A DNA stretch of 64,000 nt from Meishania litoralis (GCF_042611095.1 NZ_JBHFPV010000001.1:1798001-1862000), one strand, 5' to 3'. Shown: positions 51,087 through 61,218, numbered from the stretch's first letter. Numbers and translations are program-made. The notes: generated by a model not told the origin, from the letters alone.

Positions 51087-52577
51087 TTAGTCGTTTTTTG
51101 TTCTTAAAAGTTGTTCCAGTTCGTTTTTCCATTTTTCATAGGCCGATTTATAGGCCTGTATATCTTTCGAAGGCGCGAAGCCCATTACATAATCATTGTC
51201 GATTATCTGCTTTCCGAATGTGTCAAAATCACCTTTATGGAGTACACAGGCCCTTGCCGCGCCAATGGCCCCCGTAGTATTGTAAATTTCGATTTCCTGT
51301 CCGATAAGGGTTGCGATGGTATCCGAAAATATATCCGATCGGAAAAGATTATCGTTGCCTGCCCGTATGACCTGCGGTTTGATCCCATCGGTTTTCATGA
51401 TTTCCATGCCATAGACAAACGAGAAAGCGATTCCTTCCAAAGCCGCCCGACATAGATGCGCCTTATCATGGTTGTTCAAATTGATATTGGCCATTCGTGT
51501 ACCGATGGTTTTGTTGTTCAATACACGTTCGGCACCATTGCCAAAGGGATGAATCGTAACCCCATCTGAACCTACCGGAGCCGATGCTGCAAGCTCGTTC
51601 ATTTCTTCGTATGAAGCGACCTTCAGATTGTTCATGAGCCATCTGTACATAATGCCCGCCCCATTGATACAGGCCATTTTGCCGATGCGGGTATTTTTGA
51701 CGGTATAATTGACGTGGGCAAAATTATTGACCCGTGCACTTTCCTTGACCGAAAGGTTGTCGGTAATGGCGTACATGACCCCGGAAGTTCCTCCGGTCGC
51801 GGCCACTTCCCCGGGGTTGAAAACATTCAATGATAGCGCATTATTGGGCTGATCCCCGGCACGATATAAAATTGGCGTGCCCTCGGCAAGTCCCGATGCT
51901 GCAGCCCCTTCTTTCGAGACTTTTCCTTGAACGGAAAAAGTATCCTTGACTTCGGGGACCAGATCTTCGTCAATGCCATAATAGTCCAAAAGCCAATCGG
52001 CTATGGCGTTTTTTTTGAAATCCCAAAAAATACCCTCGGAAAGCCCTGAAATTGTGGAACAGATCGTATCGCTCAACTTATAGGCAACATAGTCGCCCGG
52101 GAGCATGAATTTGTATATGCGCTCGTATAGTTGAGGTTCATTTTCTTTGACCCATTTCAATTTGGAGGCGGTAAAATTTGCAGGGGAATTCAATAGTTGC
52201 TCCGCACACTTTGCGTTCCCCAGATCGTCAAATGCTTTCTGACCGACTTCCACTGCACGGCTATCGCACCAAATAATGGAATTGCGCAATGGTCTTCCAT
52301 CTTTGTCAACAACGACCAGACCGTGCATTTGATATGAAATTCCGATACCTGTTATTTTTTTCGGGTCGATATCATTTTCTGAAATCAGTCTTTTGGTGGC
52401 AGTGCAGATATGTTTCCACCAGTCATCGGGATGTTGTTCGGCCCAACCGTTCTGAACGGCGATCATGCCCATCTCTACATTGGGCTCGTTAATTACGGAA
52501 ACACTTTTGCCGGTTGCCGTTTCCACCAATGCCGCCTTTATTGACGAGCTGCCCAAATCATAACCGATGGAATACAT
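51087..52577 (-). CDS. xylB: Xylulokinase
   Basis: A 496-residue FGGY-family kinase that phosphorylates D-xylulose to xylulose-5-phosphate for the pentose phosphate pathway. The N-terminal phosphate loop YDLGSSSIKA (6-15), QMHG (83-86), WCDSR (103-107) and the catalytic Asp242 in RAGDQPNNA are in the expected order. The immediate xylA partner confirms xylulose rather than glycerol or another polyol. The divergent 310-base region holds the promoter, which shows no exact TAnnTTTG site. Confidence 0.95.
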   Translation of the reverse strand: MYSIGYDLGSSSIKAALVETATGKSVSVINEPNVEMGMIAVQNGWAEQHPDDWWKHICTATKRLISENDIDPKKITGIGISYQMHGLVVVDKDGRPLRNSIIWCDSRAVEVGQKAFDDLGNAKCAEQLLNSPANFTASKLKWVKENEPQLYERIYKFMLPGDYVAYKLSDTICSTISGLSEGIFWDFKKNAIADWLLDYYGIDEDLVPEVKDTFSVQGKVSKEGAAASGLAEGTPILYRAGDQPNNALSLNVFNPGEVAATGGTSGVMYAITDNLSVKESARVNNFAHVNYTVKNTRIGKMACINGAGIMYRWLMNNLKVASYEEMNELAASAPVGSDGVTIHPFGNGAERVLNNKTIGTRMANINLNNHDKAHLCRAALEGIAFSFVYGMEIMKTDGIKPQVIRAGNDNLFRSDIFSDTIATLIGQEIEIYNTTGAIGAARACVLHKGDFDTFGKQIIDNDYVMGFAPSKDIQAYKSAYEKWKNELEQLLRTKND

Positions 52578-52887
52578 AGAATGGAAGAATTAGAAAGGTC
52601 AAGATATTGTTTTTAGACCGATGATACAAACACAAAACTTTCCAATTTCAATTAAATTCGGTCATGAATTTATGTATGTTTAGATTAACTTTGGCCTTGA
52701 ACCTTGGGTTTTTTGATGGGTTCATTTTTTAGTAAAAAACTTTAGGGCCCTGAAAGGCCTTATGAAATATTCGAGTAAAACGCACATATGCGTATCGTTG
52801 AATCAAAGCTTTAATTTCATTGAATTTTAATTAATGCCTAAAGTCTATTAATGCGGCATAATTAATTTAGAATATCCTCGCTAAAAA
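52578..52887. other. Divergent regulatory region between xylAB and the maltodextrin genes
   Basis: This 310-base AT-rich gap contains no open frame with family resemblance. A TAACTTTG at 52686-52693 fits the Bacteroidota -7 element on the plus strand, but lies about 195 bases before the LacI start, so a long leader would be needed. CGCACATATGCG (about 52781-52792) is a perfect 12-base palindrome (the central six bases are CATATG) and a possible binding site for a LacI-type or other regulator, since it sits between two sugar operons. Confidence 0.4.
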
Positions 52888-53922
52888 GTGAAAAAAAAAA
52901 TCACACTAAAACATATTGCCCGCGAACTGGAAGTTTCTGTTTCGACCGTATCAAAGGCGTTGAGAAATAGTGACGAGATCGGCAGGGATACCAAGGAGAA
53001 AGTTCAAGCCTTTGCTAGACTTTACAACTATAAGCCGAACAACATTGCCATTAGCCTCAAGAATAAGCAGACCAAGAATATCGGGGTAATCATCCCGAAT
53101 ATTGTCCACCACTTTTTTACTACTGTTTTTAGGGGAATCGAGAAATATGCGAGCGATAGGGGATATAACGTAATCGTATGTGTTTCAGATGAATCGTTCG
53201 ATAAAGAGGTGATCAACATGGAAATGCTGGCCAACGGAAGCGTTGACGGTTTTATAATGGCCCTATCGGGTGCAACACAGCGACAGAACGATTTCAATCA
53301 CATTACAGAGGTGATGGGGCAAGGAATCCCGGTCGTTCTTTTTGATAGGGTCACAGATCAAGTAAATTGTGATAAGGTCGTCATCAATGATAGGCAGATT
53401 GCCTATGAGGCCGTCCTTAAATTCTTGGCGAATGGTAGGGAACGTATCGCCCTCGTTACGAACGAGAGCTATTTCAATGTGAGTGAAGAGCGTGCAAACG
53501 GTTACATAGACGCTTTGAAAGACAATGGCCGTACTATTAATGAAAACTTGATTTTGACATTGGCCTATGATCATATCGATGAGAACGTTATTACAGGTTT
53601 TTTTGAGAGAGAGCAAATAGATGCGGTGCTGTGCGTTAATGAAATATTCGCTGTATGTTGCATGGGAATTGCCCAAAAACTTGGTTACAAGGTGCCTGAG
53701 GATATAGCCTTTATCGGCTTTACCGACGGAATATTGTCCAGGCACTCGCGGCCTTCATTGACCACCGTGGCACAACACGGCGAACAAATGGGCGAGATGG
53801 CCGCCAAACTATTGATAGAAAAAATTGAGAAAGAGATCAATGATGAAGATATGGAACAAGAGACTTATCGAACCGAGATTATTAAGGCTACAATTATGGA
53901 GAGAGATTCAACCGATAACTGA
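52888..53922 (+). CDS. LacI-family transcriptional regulator
   Basis: A 344-residue repressor/activator starting at a GTG. Residues 1-55 form the LacI helix-turn-helix (KHIARELEVSVSTVSKALRN, 8-27) and hinge helix. The rest (about 60-335) is a periplasmic-binding-protein-like effector domain with GVIIPNIVHHFFTTVFRGIE and the C-terminal RPSLTTVAQHGEQMGEMAAKL. It opens a plus-strand operon with beta-phosphoglucomutase, GH65 phosphorylase and GH13 amylase, so it probably controls maltose or maltodextrin use in response to a sugar or sugar phosphate. Confidence 0.92.
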   Translation: MKKKITLKHIARELEVSVSTVSKALRNSDEIGRDTKEKVQAFARLYNYKPNNIAISLKNKQTKNIGVIIPNIVHHFFTTVFRGIEKYASDRGYNVIVCVSDESFDKEVINMEMLANGSVDGFIMALSGATQRQNDFNHITEVMGQGIPVVLFDRVTDQVNCDKVVINDRQIAYEAVLKFLANGRERIALVTNESYFNVSEERANGYIDALKDNGRTINENLILTLAYDHIDENVITGFFEREQIDAVLCVNEIFAVCCMGIAQKLGYKVPEDIAFIGFTDGILSRHSRPSLTTVAQHGEQMGEMAAKLLIEKIEKEINDEDMEQETYRTEIIKATIMERDSTDN

Positions 53923-53942
53923 TTAATAAATAGATTGTAAGA

Positions 53943-54599
53943 ATGAACAAAACCGGATTTATATTCGATTTAGACGGTGTAATCGTCGATACCGCCAAAT
54001 ATCATTATTTAGCCTGGAAAAAATTGGCGGACGAATTAGGTGTTGAATTTACTGAAGAAGACAACGAACGCTTCAAAGGGGTAAGCCGTAAAAGATGTCT
54101 TGAGATTTTATTGGAAATGGGGCATATCGATGCCACACAACAACAGATCGATGCTTGGTTGTTCGAAAAAAATGAAGATTATCTATCTTATATTGACCGA
54201 ATGGATGAATCCGAGATATTGCCCGATGTGCCAAAAGTTCTCGATTACCTAAAAAGAAAAAAAATACCTATGGCTCTCGGATCTGCAAGTAAGAACGCCG
54301 AACCCATTCTACAAAAAGTAAGCTTATTATCGTATTTTGATACGATTGTCGACGGCAATTTGGTGACAAGGGCAAAACCGGATCCAGAAGTGTTCTTGAT
54401 AGCAGGAAAAAATTTGGGGGTCGAGCTTGAAAACTGTGTTGTCTTCGAAGATGCCTTGGCCGGAATAGAAGCGGCCAACACTGCAGGAATGACCAGCATA
54501 GGAATTGGAGACCCCGCTGTCTTGCTCCAGGCAAAGTACAATTTTACCGATTTTACCCAAATCGATTTCGAATTTCTAGATTCATTGATCGATAGGTAA
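53943..54599 (+). CDS. pgmB: Beta-phosphoglucomutase
   Basis: A 218-residue HAD-superfamily mutase converting beta-D-glucose-1-phosphate to glucose-6-phosphate. The nucleophile Asp9 and acid/base Asp11 are in FIFDLDGVIVDT; the cap domain contains FKGVSRKRCLEILLEMG, matching the phosphoglucomutase cap, and GSASKNAEPILQKV and VFEDALAGIEAANTAGM supply the other HAD motifs. The GH65 phosphorylase two genes along the operon makes exactly this substrate, which fixes the assignment. It starts 20 bases after lacI. Confidence 0.94.
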   Translation: MNKTGFIFDLDGVIVDTAKYHYLAWKKLADELGVEFTEEDNERFKGVSRKRCLEILLEMGHIDATQQQIDAWLFEKNEDYLSYIDRMDESEILPDVPKVLDYLKRKKIPMALGSASKNAEPILQKVSLLSYFDTIVDGNLVTRAKPDPEVFLIAGKNLGVELENCVVFEDALAGIEAANTAGMTSIGIGDPAVLLQAKYNFTDFTQIDFEFLDSLIDR

Positions 54600-54892
54600 A
54601 TACAGAATTTAATGATTTTCGACTCTTTTTGCTCACAATCAATAAAATGTGGACTTGAAAACTAAGAATGGAACCAAAGAGTACAATTAATATGGGATTC
54701 ATTGCCAATCGCAGATCGGTTGGGGGCGCTACTGACAGAAATTAAATCATAGATTTCCCAATTTTATTGTATTGGGTTCCGCTAACTTTTTTTGGTAAAA
54801 ATTCCATAAAAGAACTAAGTTTAAGAATTAAATCAAGAAACTGAAAATATCAGATCGATAATCCGGTTATAAAACATTAAACACAGTGATCT
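54600..54892. other. Gap before the GH65 gene
   Basis: The 293 bases between pgmB and the phosphorylase gene contain CCCAAT-TTTATTGT-ATTGGG, a weak hairpin with a T-run 10 bases further on, which might attenuate transcription. A 25-codon ATG frame near 54668 has no family resemblance. No exact TAnnTTTG promoter was found. Confidence 0.3.
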
Positions 54893-57208
54893 ATGAATCA
54901 AGACTATATCAAACCTGACGAATGGTCTATCATTGAAGAGGGCTTTGACAAAGAAAATGTAAAATCTTCCGAAAGTATTTTTAGTATTGGCAACGGCGCC
55001 ATGGGGCAACGGGCCAATTTTGAAGAACAATATTCAGGGGATACTTTTCAAGGCAGTTATATCGCAGGGGTCTACTATCCTGATAAGACCCGGGTAGGGT
55101 GGTGGAAAAATGGTTACCCCGAATATTTTGCGAAGGTATTGAACGCACCCAACTGGATCGGCATCAACGTTCTGGTCAACGGTGAACCGTTAGATTTGAA
55201 TACTTGTAAGAAAGTCGACGGTTTTCGAAGGGAACTCAATATGAAAGAAGGCTGGTACCAACGAAAATTCAGGGCCGTTACCCCAAATGACATAAAATTG
55301 GACGTGAACGTAACCCGTTTTCTTAGTTTGGATATCGATGAGGTCGGGGCCATAAAATATGAAATCATTCCTCTTGATTCGGATTCCGAAATAACTTTCA
55401 TTCCTTATTTAGATAGTGGCATTACTAATGAAGATACCAATTGGGACGATAAATTCTGGAATACTACCAACGTACGGTCAGAAGGTGCTCAGGCCTTTAT
55501 CGAGTCACATACGTTAAAGACGAACTTCGGCGTATGTACTTTTATGGAATCCCGTTTGTTCTTGCAAGATAGAATGGTCGAAGAAGAGATCTCCGAAGAA
55601 CAAAAAGAGCTATGGGTTGGGCATCGATATACGCTGAAAGTAGGGAAAGGACAGACCGCCACACTTCATAAATTCGGGGGCTATACAGTTTCCAGAAACC
55701 ATAAGTCAACCGAATTGGTCGATGCGGCAAAAAAAGTATTGCAGAAGGCGACCGACATTGGTTTTGATGAATTGCTGGCTAAACAGAAAGCGTCTTGGGG
55801 CAAGATTTGGGATATGAGCGATATCACCATTGAAGGCGATACCAAGGCGCAACAGGGTATACGGTTCAATATCTTTCATTTGAACCAGACCTACTTGGGC
55901 AGGGATTCCAGATTGAACATCGGCCCCAAAGGCTTTACAGGTGAAAAATATGGAGGCAGCACCTATTGGGATACCGAGGCCTATTGCATTCCGTTCTACA
56001 TGGCGACCAAAGACCAAAAAGTCGCCAGGAATTTGTTGAAATACAGGTACAACCACTTAGAAAAGGCCATTGAAAATGCTCAGAAGCTGGGCTTTTCGAA
56101 CGGTGCCGCACTATATCCCATGGTGACCATGAACGGTGAGGAGTGCCATAACGAATGGGAAATCACCTTTGAGGAAATACACCGCAACGGCGCCATCGCC
56201 TTCGCTATCTATAATTATTATCGATATACCGGCGACTATACTTATATTCCTGAAATGGGGCTAGAGGTATTAATAGGTATTTCAAGGTTCTGGCACCAAA
56301 GGGCGACCTTTTCGCAACAAAAAGAGAAATACGTTATTCTGGGCGTTACCGGGCCGAACGAGTATGAGAACAATGTCAACAACAATTGGTATACCAATTA
56401 TTTGGCCAAATGGTGCATTAATTTCACTGTTGAACAATTGAATAAGGTCAAAGATGGATATCCAGATGATTATAAAAGAATCGTAGGCCTGACCAAATTG
56501 AACGATCGTGAAATAGGACAATGGCAAAAAGTGGCGGACAATCTATATTTTCCATACTCAAAGGAGAAGGAGGTTTACCTGCAACAAGACGGATTTTTGG
56601 ACAAAGAATTGATTACCGTTGCCGATCTGCCAAAATCACAAAGGCCTATCAACCAGAAATGGAGTTGGGATCGTATTTTACGATCGCCCTATATCAAGCA
56701 GGCCGATACACTGCAAGGTTTTTATTTGTTCGAATCCGATTTCACACTTGACGAACTGGAACGGCATTTCGATTTCTATGAGCCCTTTACCGTACATGAA
56801 TCTTCATTGTCGCCCTGTGTTCACAGTATTCAGGCCGCCAAATTGAATCGAATGGAACAGGCCTACCAGTTCTACCTGCGCACCTCGCGATTAGATTTGG
56901 ACGATTACAACAAAGAGGTCGAAGAAGGCCTTCATATCACTTCGATGGCCGGCACATGGATGAGTATTGTCGAAGGTTTTGCGGGTATGCGCGTCATCGA
57001 TGATAAACTTTCGTTCGTTCCGAGAATACCAAAACAATGGAAAGGGTATTCGTTCAAGATCAATTTCAGAAAGAGAATACTAAAGGTAATCGTTAGTAGT
57101 GGGCAAACCCGGTTCGAATTGGACGGTAAGGAAGAAATCTCGATTCGTGTCAACGGTAAACGGGTCGTTGTTTCTCCGGATCATCCAGCGGTGGTCAAAG
57201 TAGAATAG
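54893..57208 (+). CDS. Glycoside hydrolase family 65 phosphorylase (maltose phosphorylase-like)
   Basis: A 771-residue cytoplasmic phosphorylase. The catalytic acid is Glu490 in GVTGPNEYENNVNNNW, aligning with Glu487 of Lactobacillus maltose phosphorylase. The N-terminal beta-sandwich (about 1-270) with MGQRANFEEQYSGDTFQGSY and the (alpha/alpha)6 barrel with GGSTYWDTEAYCIPFY follow the family layout, and PFTVHESSLSPCVHS (about 634-648) is the phosphate-binding loop region. It would phosphorolyse maltose to glucose and beta-glucose-1-phosphate; kojibiose and trehalose phosphorylases are family alternatives. PgmB upstream and an alpha-amylase downstream support maltose. Confidence 0.93.
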   Translation: MNQDYIKPDEWSIIEEGFDKENVKSSESIFSIGNGAMGQRANFEEQYSGDTFQGSYIAGVYYPDKTRVGWWKNGYPEYFAKVLNAPNWIGINVLVNGEPLDLNTCKKVDGFRRELNMKEGWYQRKFRAVTPNDIKLDVNVTRFLSLDIDEVGAIKYEIIPLDSDSEITFIPYLDSGITNEDTNWDDKFWNTTNVRSEGAQAFIESHTLKTNFGVCTFMESRLFLQDRMVEEEISEEQKELWVGHRYTLKVGKGQTATLHKFGGYTVSRNHKSTELVDAAKKVLQKATDIGFDELLAKQKASWGKIWDMSDITIEGDTKAQQGIRFNIFHLNQTYLGRDSRLNIGPKGFTGEKYGGSTYWDTEAYCIPFYMATKDQKVARNLLKYRYNHLEKAIENAQKLGFSNGAALYPMVTMNGEECHNEWEITFEEIHRNGAIAFAIYNYYRYTGDYTYIPEMGLEVLIGISRFWHQRATFSQQKEKYVILGVTGPNEYENNVNNNWYTNYLAKWCINFTVEQLNKVKDGYPDDYKRIVGLTKLNDREIGQWQKVADNLYFPYSKEKEVYLQQDGFLDKELITVADLPKSQRPINQKWSWDRILRSPYIKQADTLQGFYLFESDFTLDELERHFDFYEPFTVHESSLSPCVHSIQAAKLNRMEQAYQFYLRTSRLDLDDYNKEVEEGLHITSMAGTWMSIVEGFAGMRVIDDKLSFVPRIPKQWKGYSFKINFRKRILKVIVSSGQTRFELDGKEEISIRVNGKRVVVSPDHPAVVKVE

Positions 57209-57264
57209 CAGAGGTATGCCATTGATCATGATCTGTTGAAAGATCCCGAAATTAACAAAGTGCC

Positions 57265-59130
57265 ATGAACAAATATTCGATTTTATCATTGCTGTTGATT
57301 TTTGGATGCGCACCGAATATAAAAGAAACTGAGAATATGGGGTCGTTTGACAAAAAGGGCAATAAGAAAGAGGTCGTATATCAAGTTTTTACCAGACTCT
57401 TTGGCAATACTAATACTACTAACAAACCTTGGGGTACCATCGAAGAAAATGGTGTGGGCAAGTTTTCGGATTTCAATGAAAAAGCGTTGAAGGAAATCAA
57501 AGACTTGGGCGTCACCCATATTTGGTATACCGGTGTTCCGCACCATGCTTTGGTAACCGACTATACCGAATACGGTATTTCAAACGACGACCCCGATGTA
57601 GTCAAAGGTCGTGCAGGATCACCATATGCGGTGAAAGACTATTATAATGTGAATCCGGATCTTGCAGACGATCCTGAAAAGAGGTTGGAAGAATTCAAGG
57701 CGCTGGTCCATAGAACACATGGGGCCGGACTCAAACTGCTGATCGATATCGTGCCCAACCATGTCGCACGCAATTATGAAGGAAAATCGACACCCGTAGG
57801 TTCCGAACCGTTTGGCGTTTCTGATGATGTTGCGGTCGAATTTGATCGGAACAATGATTTCTATTATGTGCCCGGAGTTCCGTTTCAGGTACCTGAATGG
57901 CATAATGGTTACCTCCCTTTGGGCGGAGAACCCAATGCTATGGCAGATGGAAAAGTTAACGAAGTACCTGCCAAATGGACCGGAAACGGATCGCGCTCTC
58001 CCCGGCCCGATATGAACGATTGGTATGAGACGGTCAAGATTAACTACGGTGTGCGCCCAGATGGATCCTATGATTTTGATATGCTTCCCGAAGATTTCGA
58101 TACTAAGGATTATAAGGAACATCATGCCTTTTGGTCCGATAAAGATGTACCGAAGTCATGGAAAAAATTTAAGGATATTGCGCTCTACTGGTTGCAAATC
58201 GGCGTTGATGGTTTTCGGTTCGATATGGCAGAGATGGTACCCGTGGAGTTTTGGAGCTACATGAATTCCCATATCAAAATGAAGAATCCGGATGCTTTTC
58301 TGTTGGCCGAGGTCTACAACCCTGGTTTGTATCGGGACTATATTCGAAAGGGAAAAATGGACTACCTGTATGACAAGGTAGAGCTTTATGATAGTTTGAA
58401 ACATATCATGCAGGGACATGGGTGGACGGACCATATTCCCAAAGTTCAGCAGGGTTTGCAAGATATCGAACATCACATGCTACACTTTTTGGAGAACCAT
58501 GACGAACAGCGGATCGCCAGTCCCGATTTTGCGGGTGACGCTCAAAAAGGCAAACCGGCAATGGTTGTTTCGGCAACCATAAGTACTTCGCCCACCATGA
58601 TATATTTTGGTCAAGAAGTAGGGGAGCCGGCTAAGGAGCGTGCAGGATTCGGTAGTCCGACACGAACCTCGATCTTTGACTATGTAGGGGTGCCAAACCA
58701 TCAAAGATGGGTAAACGACAAAAAGTTCGATGGTGCGCTATTAAGCGAGGAAGAAACAGATTTACGTGATTTCTACAAGCGACTTTTGAATTTTACCATA
58801 TCGAGCGATGCATTGATGGGCGACTATCAAGACATACATTATTACAATCGTGAACATACTGAAAACTATGACCACAGGGTATTGTCTTTCGTGAGATGGT
58901 CCGAGAAGGAAAAATTGATCGTAATTTCCAATTTTGATGCCGAAAGGCATTATGGGTTTGAACTTAAGATTCCCAAAGATGTAATACAAAAATGGAAATT
59001 GGAAGATGGGGATTACGAATGCACCGATATGCTATATGGAAGCATGGCGCGGTTAAGAGTTGAACAGGGTATGGGTAAGATCAATGTGGGGTTAAATCCG
59101 TTGGAATCTTTTATTTTTGCCCTTAACTAA
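57265..59130 (+). CDS. GH13 alpha-amylase-family lipoprotein
   Basis: A 621-residue lipoprotein (lipobox Cys15, IFGC) of the alpha-amylase family. The four conserved regions are DIVPNH, GFRFDMAEM with nucleophile Asp320, LLAEVYN with acid/base Glu349, and FLENHDEQR with Asp413. The sequence HALVTDYTEYGISNDDP near 90 is typical of the SusG/neopullulanase-like subgroup. It probably hydrolyses alpha-glucans at the outer surface or in the periplasm, feeding maltose to the GH65 phosphorylase. It follows that gene by 56 bases. No SusC/SusD pair or maltose transporter is present nearby. Confidence 0.93.
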   Translation: MNKYSILSLLLIFGCAPNIKETENMGSFDKKGNKKEVVYQVFTRLFGNTNTTNKPWGTIEENGVGKFSDFNEKALKEIKDLGVTHIWYTGVPHHALVTDYTEYGISNDDPDVVKGRAGSPYAVKDYYNVNPDLADDPEKRLEEFKALVHRTHGAGLKLLIDIVPNHVARNYEGKSTPVGSEPFGVSDDVAVEFDRNNDFYYVPGVPFQVPEWHNGYLPLGGEPNAMADGKVNEVPAKWTGNGSRSPRPDMNDWYETVKINYGVRPDGSYDFDMLPEDFDTKDYKEHHAFWSDKDVPKSWKKFKDIALYWLQIGVDGFRFDMAEMVPVEFWSYMNSHIKMKNPDAFLLAEVYNPGLYRDYIRKGKMDYLYDKVELYDSLKHIMQGHGWTDHIPKVQQGLQDIEHHMLHFLENHDEQRIASPDFAGDAQKGKPAMVVSATISTSPTMIYFGQEVGEPAKERAGFGSPTRTSIFDYVGVPNHQRWVNDKKFDGALLSEEETDLRDFYKRLLNFTISSDALMGDYQDIHYYNREHTENYDHRVLSFVRWSEKEKLIVISNFDAERHYGFELKIPKDVIQKWKLEDGDYECTDMLYGSMARLRVEQGMGKINVGLNPLESFIFALN

Positions 59131-59143
59131 ACCTGAAACGGTC

Positions 59144-59887
59144 ATGAGGATTATTTGCGTTGTCACACTTGTGATTCTTACTTTTTCGAGTTGTACTATG
59201 AAAGAACCATTGGTTATAGGGCATCGAGGTGCAATGGGCCACGAGACGGAAAACACCTTGGCATCCATCCAAAAAGCATTAGATCTCGGGGTCGATATGA
59301 TCGAGATCGATGTTTTTAAGATTAAAAGCGGGGAAATCGTGGTGTTTCACGATGAACGGCTCGAACGCCTATCCAATGCAGGTGGGCGAATCGAGGAATA
59401 CAACATATTTGAGCTTAATAAAGTGACGCTCGACGGCAATCATCGTATACCGATGTTACAAGACGTTCTTAAATTGATCGATAATAAGGTGCGCCTAAAT
59501 ATCGAGCTAAAAGGTTCCGATACCGCCGACAGGGTCAATTTCATCGTCAATTATTACGTAAAAGAGAAAGGGTGGCAATTGGACAATTTCTTGATTTCTA
59601 GTTTTAAATGGGATGAGCTCAAGGCCATTAGGGAACTTAACCCCACAATACCTATTGCGGTACTCACCGAAGATGACCCTATAAAAGCGCTATCAATTGC
59701 AAAAGACCTCAATGCCGAAGCGATCAACCCCAACTTTAATAAATTGAACCTTGAGGTCGTGGATAAAATAAAAAGTGAGGGTCTTAAAGTCTATACTTGG
59801 ACGGTCAATGATTCGACTGATATAAGGGCCATGAAAGACCTTAAAGTCGATGGTATTATCACGAACTTTCCAGAACGTGTTCGTTAA
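59144..59887 (+). CDS. Glycerophosphodiester phosphodiesterase, lipoprotein
   Basis: A 247-residue GDPD-family enzyme that splits glycerophosphodiesters into glycerol-3-phosphate and an alcohol. The start MRIICVVTLVIL gives a lipobox at Cys17 (FSSC); an in-frame ATG at 59117 overlaps the amylase end and adds an unconvincing leader. GHRGAMGHETENTLASI carries the catalytic His27-Arg28 and Glu35, and IEIDVF provides Glu54 and Asp56; FHDERL follows. It overlaps the end of the flavoprotein start by one base (TAATG). Confidence 0.92.
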   Translation: MRIICVVTLVILTFSSCTMKEPLVIGHRGAMGHETENTLASIQKALDLGVDMIEIDVFKIKSGEIVVFHDERLERLSNAGGRIEEYNIFELNKVTLDGNHRIPMLQDVLKLIDNKVRLNIELKGSDTADRVNFIVNYYVKEKGWQLDNFLISSFKWDELKAIRELNPTIPIAVLTEDDPIKALSIAKDLNAEAINPNFNKLNLEVVDKIKSEGLKVYTWTVNDSTDIRAMKDLKVDGIITNFPERVR

Positions 59888-61176
59888 TGTACGATGTCAT
59901 CATTGTTGGCGGGGGAGCTGCAGGCTTTTATGCGGCAATTCATATGGCCGAGGCCAATAAAGATCTTAGAATTGCCATTCTTGAACGTGGTAAGGAAGTG
60001 CTTTCCAAAGTCAGAATTTCAGGTGGTGGCCGATGCAACGTTACCCACGGTGAATTTGACCCGTCTGAATTGGTAAAAAACTATCCTCGTGGCGAAAAAG
60101 AACTTCTCGGACCTTTCCATACCCATGGCAGTGGTGATACGGTCGCTTTTTTTGAAGAAAAGGGTGTTCCTTTGAAAGTAGAGGAAGACGGTCGCATGTT
60201 TCCCAAATCGAATACTTCACGTACCATTATCGAGTTTTTTGTTAAGGAAGCCGAGAGACTGGGAATTAAGGTTTATCGGCATAGTACGGTAACGGATTTT
60301 CGCTGTATACCTGCTAAAACCACGGACAAAAAGGACTGTCATTGGCATGTTACAACGATCAAAGGAGAATATGAGGCAAATAAACTTTTAATTGCCACGG
60401 GAAGTAGTACCAAGATATGGAATTCTTTGAGGGATCAGGGGCATACTATCGTTGCTCCCGTACCGTCGTTGTTCACCTTCAACATCGATGATGATAGGAT
60501 CAAAGGAATTCCCGGCCTGAGTACGAACGTCATAGTTGAAGTGCTGGCAAGGAAAACCTTTAGCCCCAAGATAACGATCAAATTACGTAGTTCGGTTTCT
60601 GATGAACCTTTACTTCGGTCAGAAGGTCCGGTTTTGATAACACATTGGGGCATGAGCGGCCCCGCTATTTTAAAGTTATCTTCATGGGGCGCAATCACAT
60701 TGAACGAACTTGGGTACCGGTTCAGGATTCGGATCAATTGGCTCCCGCAATTTCATACGGGTGCCGTTCTTCCCTTCTTGAAAGAAGTGCGTGAGGTCGA
60801 AGCTAAAAAAACTGTTTTAAGAACAAAAGCCGTTGACATACCTCGACGCTTGTGGTCGAATTTGGTCAGGGCGGCCGTTATTCCCAAAGACCTGAAGTGG
60901 GCTGAAATAACCAAGGTACAGCTCCAAAATCTGGCCGATCAATTGACCCGGTGCGAATTTAGTGTTGATGGAAAGAGTACTTTTAAGGAAGAGTTTGTGA
61001 CAGCCGGCGGGGTCGATCTAAAAGAAATCGATTTCAAGACCATGCAGAGCAAACTGTTGCCTAACTTGTATTTCGCCGGTGAGGTCATCAATGTTGATGC
61101 CATTACGGGGGGTTTCAATTTTCAAAACGCCTGGACTGGAGGATATATTGCGGCGCAGGCCATCGCAGGAGATTGA
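59887..61176 (+). CDS. BaiN/HI0933-family flavoprotein
   Basis: A 429-residue FAD-binding oxidoreductase of the HI0933/BaiN family. The dinucleotide site is IIVGGGAAGFYAA at the N-terminus, with SGGGRCNVTH about residue 46 as the family signature and the late GEVINVDAITGGFNFQNAWTGG for FAD. Some relatives reduce bile-acid or other alkenes, but the physiological substrate is usually unknown. The gene starts on the last base of the upstream stop codon (TAATG), so translation is coupled, though a metabolic link to GDPD is not obvious. Confidence 0.9.
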   Translation: MYDVIIVGGGAAGFYAAIHMAEANKDLRIAILERGKEVLSKVRISGGGRCNVTHGEFDPSELVKNYPRGEKELLGPFHTHGSGDTVAFFEEKGVPLKVEEDGRMFPKSNTSRTIIEFFVKEAERLGIKVYRHSTVTDFRCIPAKTTDKKDCHWHVTTIKGEYEANKLLIATGSSTKIWNSLRDQGHTIVAPVPSLFTFNIDDDRIKGIPGLSTNVIVEVLARKTFSPKITIKLRSSVSDEPLLRSEGPVLITHWGMSGPAILKLSSWGAITLNELGYRFRIRINWLPQFHTGAVLPFLKEVREVEAKKTVLRTKAVDIPRRLWSNLVRAAVIPKDLKWAEITKVQLQNLADQLTRCEFSVDGKSTFKEEFVTAGGVDLKEIDFKTMQSKLLPNLYFAGEVINVDAITGGFNFQNAWTGGYIAAQAIAGD

Positions 61177-61189
61177 TCAGATCTATAAC

Positions 61190-61218
61190 TTTGTTAAATC
61201 TCTTAAAACCTATCTTTG
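61190..61218 (+). promoter_or_regulatory. Flavobacterial promoter of the mevalonate cluster
   Basis: TTTG at 61190-61193, 17 bases, then TATCTTTG at 61211-61218 gives an exact fit to the flavobacterial consensus TTTG-N17-TAnnTTTG. It lies just before the ATG at 61234. An in-frame TTG at 61216 falls inside the -7 element, so the downstream ATG must be the start of mvaD. Confidence 0.7.
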
